A DNA stretch of 64,000 nt from positions 40,003 through 104,002 of the forward strand of contig BLMC01000002.1 of assembly GCA_011959805.1 (NCBI GenBank). The letters are read 5' to 3'. Below the pieces are notes generated by a model, which worked only from the letters and a program-made list of their open reading frames with translations, was not told the DNA's origin and searched no databases. Positions 63,064-64,000 of this stretch are shown piece by piece. The translations under genes and the position numbers were made by a program. This DNA comes from Lachnospiraceae bacterium. Its GTDB lineage: Bacteria > Bacillota > Clostridia > Lachnospirales > Lachnospiraceae. Position 1 is the stretch's first letter. Each line of letters opens with the position of its first letter.

Positions 63064-63795
63064 TTAAATATTGTCAGATACTTTTATACCTTCATACCAC
63101 AAAGTATCTGCTATCCCCAACTGAATTAATTTTCTGGCATATGCACTATCTAGCCCTTGCTCATTGAACTCTGTCCATTTCATATGTCCTCCTGGTCTCG
63201 CATTAGAAAGCCAGTATAAATGATTTGCTAGAGAATACCTTTGAATTTGCGTGTTCTCTTTTGTTTTAAATCCATTTTGTAACATTACTTTTTCTAGTGT
63301 ATCTGAATTATATAATACAACATGTTCACTCCAATATGTAAAATCTTGAAATGCTTTACAATGATACTTTGATATCAATGCATCCTCTGCATTGGGTGTT
63401 TCACAAATTAGTAGTCCATTTGGATTCAATAGATTATAGATTTCATTTAATTCTTTATTGGGATTATTCAAATGCTCTATAACCATAAACATACATATTA
63501 CATCATACTTTCTATGAATCTGTTTTAAATCTCGATATATCTTTATGCCTTCTTTCCCTATTTTTTCCTCTGCCTCTTCCAGTAATTCCACCCCACTTAC
63601 ATCGCATGCAACCTTTTTTATTCTTCTTAAAAAACCACCATTTCCACATCCAAATTCAAGGATACTTTTTCCTATACATCGTTCTTTTAAAACCTCATAT
63701 CTCCTATCATCATCCTGTTTTGTATCCTCAATCCACTCCTCCCATTTTATCTGTTCCAGGTTATCTGTCACTGCTCTGTATGCGTCCTTTAACAT
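63064..63795 (-). CDS. Class I methyltransferase, C-terminal part of a gene split by a poly-G tract
   Basis: 243 residues from the ATG at 63793-63795, which lies directly after a G10 run. SAM motif I is SILEFGCGNGGFL; later motifs are VCMFMVIEHLNNP and LNPNGLLICETPNAED. The sequence before and after the tract belongs to one protein: the upstream frame (63761-63970) supplies a zinc-ribbon N-terminus, and removal of one G (or addition of two) joins them as WYSGGGMLKDAYRAV. Without that, expression would need re-initiation. No Shine-Dalgarno other than the G-run itself. Possible role: sugar or acyl methylation of the surface glycan. Confidence 0.82.
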   Translation of the reverse strand: MLKDAYRAVTDNLEQIKWEEWIEDTKQDDDRRYEVLKERCIGKSILEFGCGNGGFLRRIKKVACDVSGVELLEEAEEKIGKEGIKIYRDLKQIHRKYDVICMFMVIEHLNNPNKELNEIYNLLNPNGLLICETPNAEDALISKYHCKAFQDFTYWSEHVVLYNSDTLEKVMLQNGFKTKENTQIQRYSLANHLYWLSNARPGGHMKWTEFNEQGLDSAYARKLIQLGIADTLWYEGIKVSDNI

Positions 63796-63970
63796 ACCCC
63801 CCCCCCGAGTACCATTCTTTTGTATTGTATGAAATATTATCTAGCAAAACTATTCCACAATTTGTACATTTCATTACATTAATATCAGGAATATCCCTTG
63901 TTCCATGGTGAATACAAGTAAACTGACTTTCACCACAAATCAAACACTTCATTGTTTTCTCTACCAGCAT
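63761..63970 (-). pseudogene. Zinc-ribbon N-terminus of the split methyltransferase (out-of-frame half)
   Basis: 69 codons ending in a spurious tail after the poly-G run. The first part (MKCLICGESQFTCIHHGTRD...MKCTNCGIVLLD) is a Cys4 zinc ribbon of the kind that opens many SAM methyltransferases of glycan and natural-product loci, followed by NTKEWYS at the junction. The last 14 codons (YVKGRIQSSDR and the Gly run) are out of the protein's normal frame. The start ATG at 63968-63970 has an excellent GGAGGAAGG upstream, so the gene is translated from here when in frame. Confidence 0.75.
63797..63806. repeat. Poly-G10 tract, candidate phase-variation switch
   Basis: Ten consecutive C on the plus strand (G on the coding strand), 164 nt into the zinc-ribbon methyltransferase gene. 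At ten the gene is out of frame; at nine or twelve it is in frame. Adjacent coding sequence is AT-rich, so the run is highly unexpected. Confidence 0.85.
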
Positions 63971-64000
63971 GTCCTTCCTCCATCTACAATCACTGTACTT
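63961..64000 (-). CDS. C-terminal tail of an SDR-type oxidoreductase (partial)
   Basis: Only the last 12 codons and the TAG stop are in the window. They read STVIVDGGRTCW, matching the VDGGxTxW ending of short-chain dehydrogenase/reductase family members that act on nucleotide sugars or acyl-carrier substrates. The stop overlaps the start region of the methyltransferase by 10 bp, so the operon continues to the right. Confidence 0.55.
   Translation of the reverse strand, partial: STVIVDGGRTCW

Noticed and set aside
63064..63970. Programmed ribosomal frameshifting at the poly-G run instead of phase variation
   Set aside because: Bacterial programmed slippage sites are typically A- or U-rich with a stimulator; no pseudoknot or internal Shine-Dalgarno in the right place was seen. 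Transcript slippage cannot be excluded but is less likely.
45496..64000. Whole glycan locus as a recently acquired genomic island
   Set aside because: It is more AT-rich than its neighbours, as glycan loci usually are, but no integrase, tRNA junction, direct repeats or IS were seen, and the right end is outside the window.

Overview
The window reads as a chromosome segment of a low-GC Gram-positive anaerobe, most likely a Lachnospiraceae (Clostridia). The support is a Spo0A-type DNA-binding domain, a FeoA-FeoB fusion, an [FeFe]-hydrogenase-like sensor, RqcH, a stand-alone TrpB2, GPH-type sugar symport with LacZ, a GH5 mannanase, strong GGAGG ribosome binding sites and perfect sigma-A promoters. 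The genus cannot be fixed from sequence alone. Almost all genes are on the minus strand, so operons read from right to left. No insertion sequence, prophage, rRNA or CRISPR array was seen.

Region by region. 1-1424: the 5' part of an ACT-domain regulator, a diverged intergenic repeat, and a six-tRNA operon (transcribed Pro-Gly-Arg-His-Gln-Lys) with a perfect TTGACA-17-TATAAT promoter and a terminator. 1602-9000: an rlmL-like/rdgB/yfcE operon, a tiny Asn-rich protein, two small conserved-looking proteins, and feoAB. 9516-17015: an operon of a 1796-residue Ig-like surface protein, a transmembrane Ser/Thr kinase and a small membrane protein. 17402-26491: glgA-rqcH, a Spo0A homologue that lacks its receiver domain, two flavodoxin-fold proteins, tRNA-Val, trpB2, and a soluble protein joining an [FeFe]-hydrogenase-like domain to a chemoreceptor signalling domain. 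27075-45509: secreted GH5 mannanase, carA-carB-queH-argS, a solute-binding lipoprotein with a hybrid sensor kinase, and a GPH symporter-lacZ operon with a divergent AraC regulator.

45496-64000 is one long, very AT-rich, co-directional cell-surface glycan locus that continues past the right edge. It encodes a sugar-/polyol-phosphate cytidylyltransferase, a pentulose-phosphate epimerase homologue, two GT2 glycosyltransferases, a GT11 fucosyltransferase-like enzyme, a DUF4422 protein, a DUF115-like protein, two CDP-glycerol-phosphotransferase-like proteins, three methyltransferases and a cytoplasmic beta-propeller. Embedded in it is a dispersed NRPS-like kit: a free-standing adenylation enzyme, a carrier protein, a putative WcbI-like transferase and a methyltransferase that looks like those built into NRPSs. 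The simplest reading is activation of an amino or hydroxy acid, loading on the carrier, methylation, and transfer to a glycan. A small Rossmann module recurs in seven proteins of the locus, fused at N- or C-termini or stand-alone.

Two methyltransferase genes of the locus carry poly-G tracts near their 5' ends, G10 and G8. The G10 copy is out of frame, splitting an intact zinc-ribbon methyltransferase into two ORFs. This suggests contingency (phase-variable) control of the surface glycan, unless it is a base-calling error.
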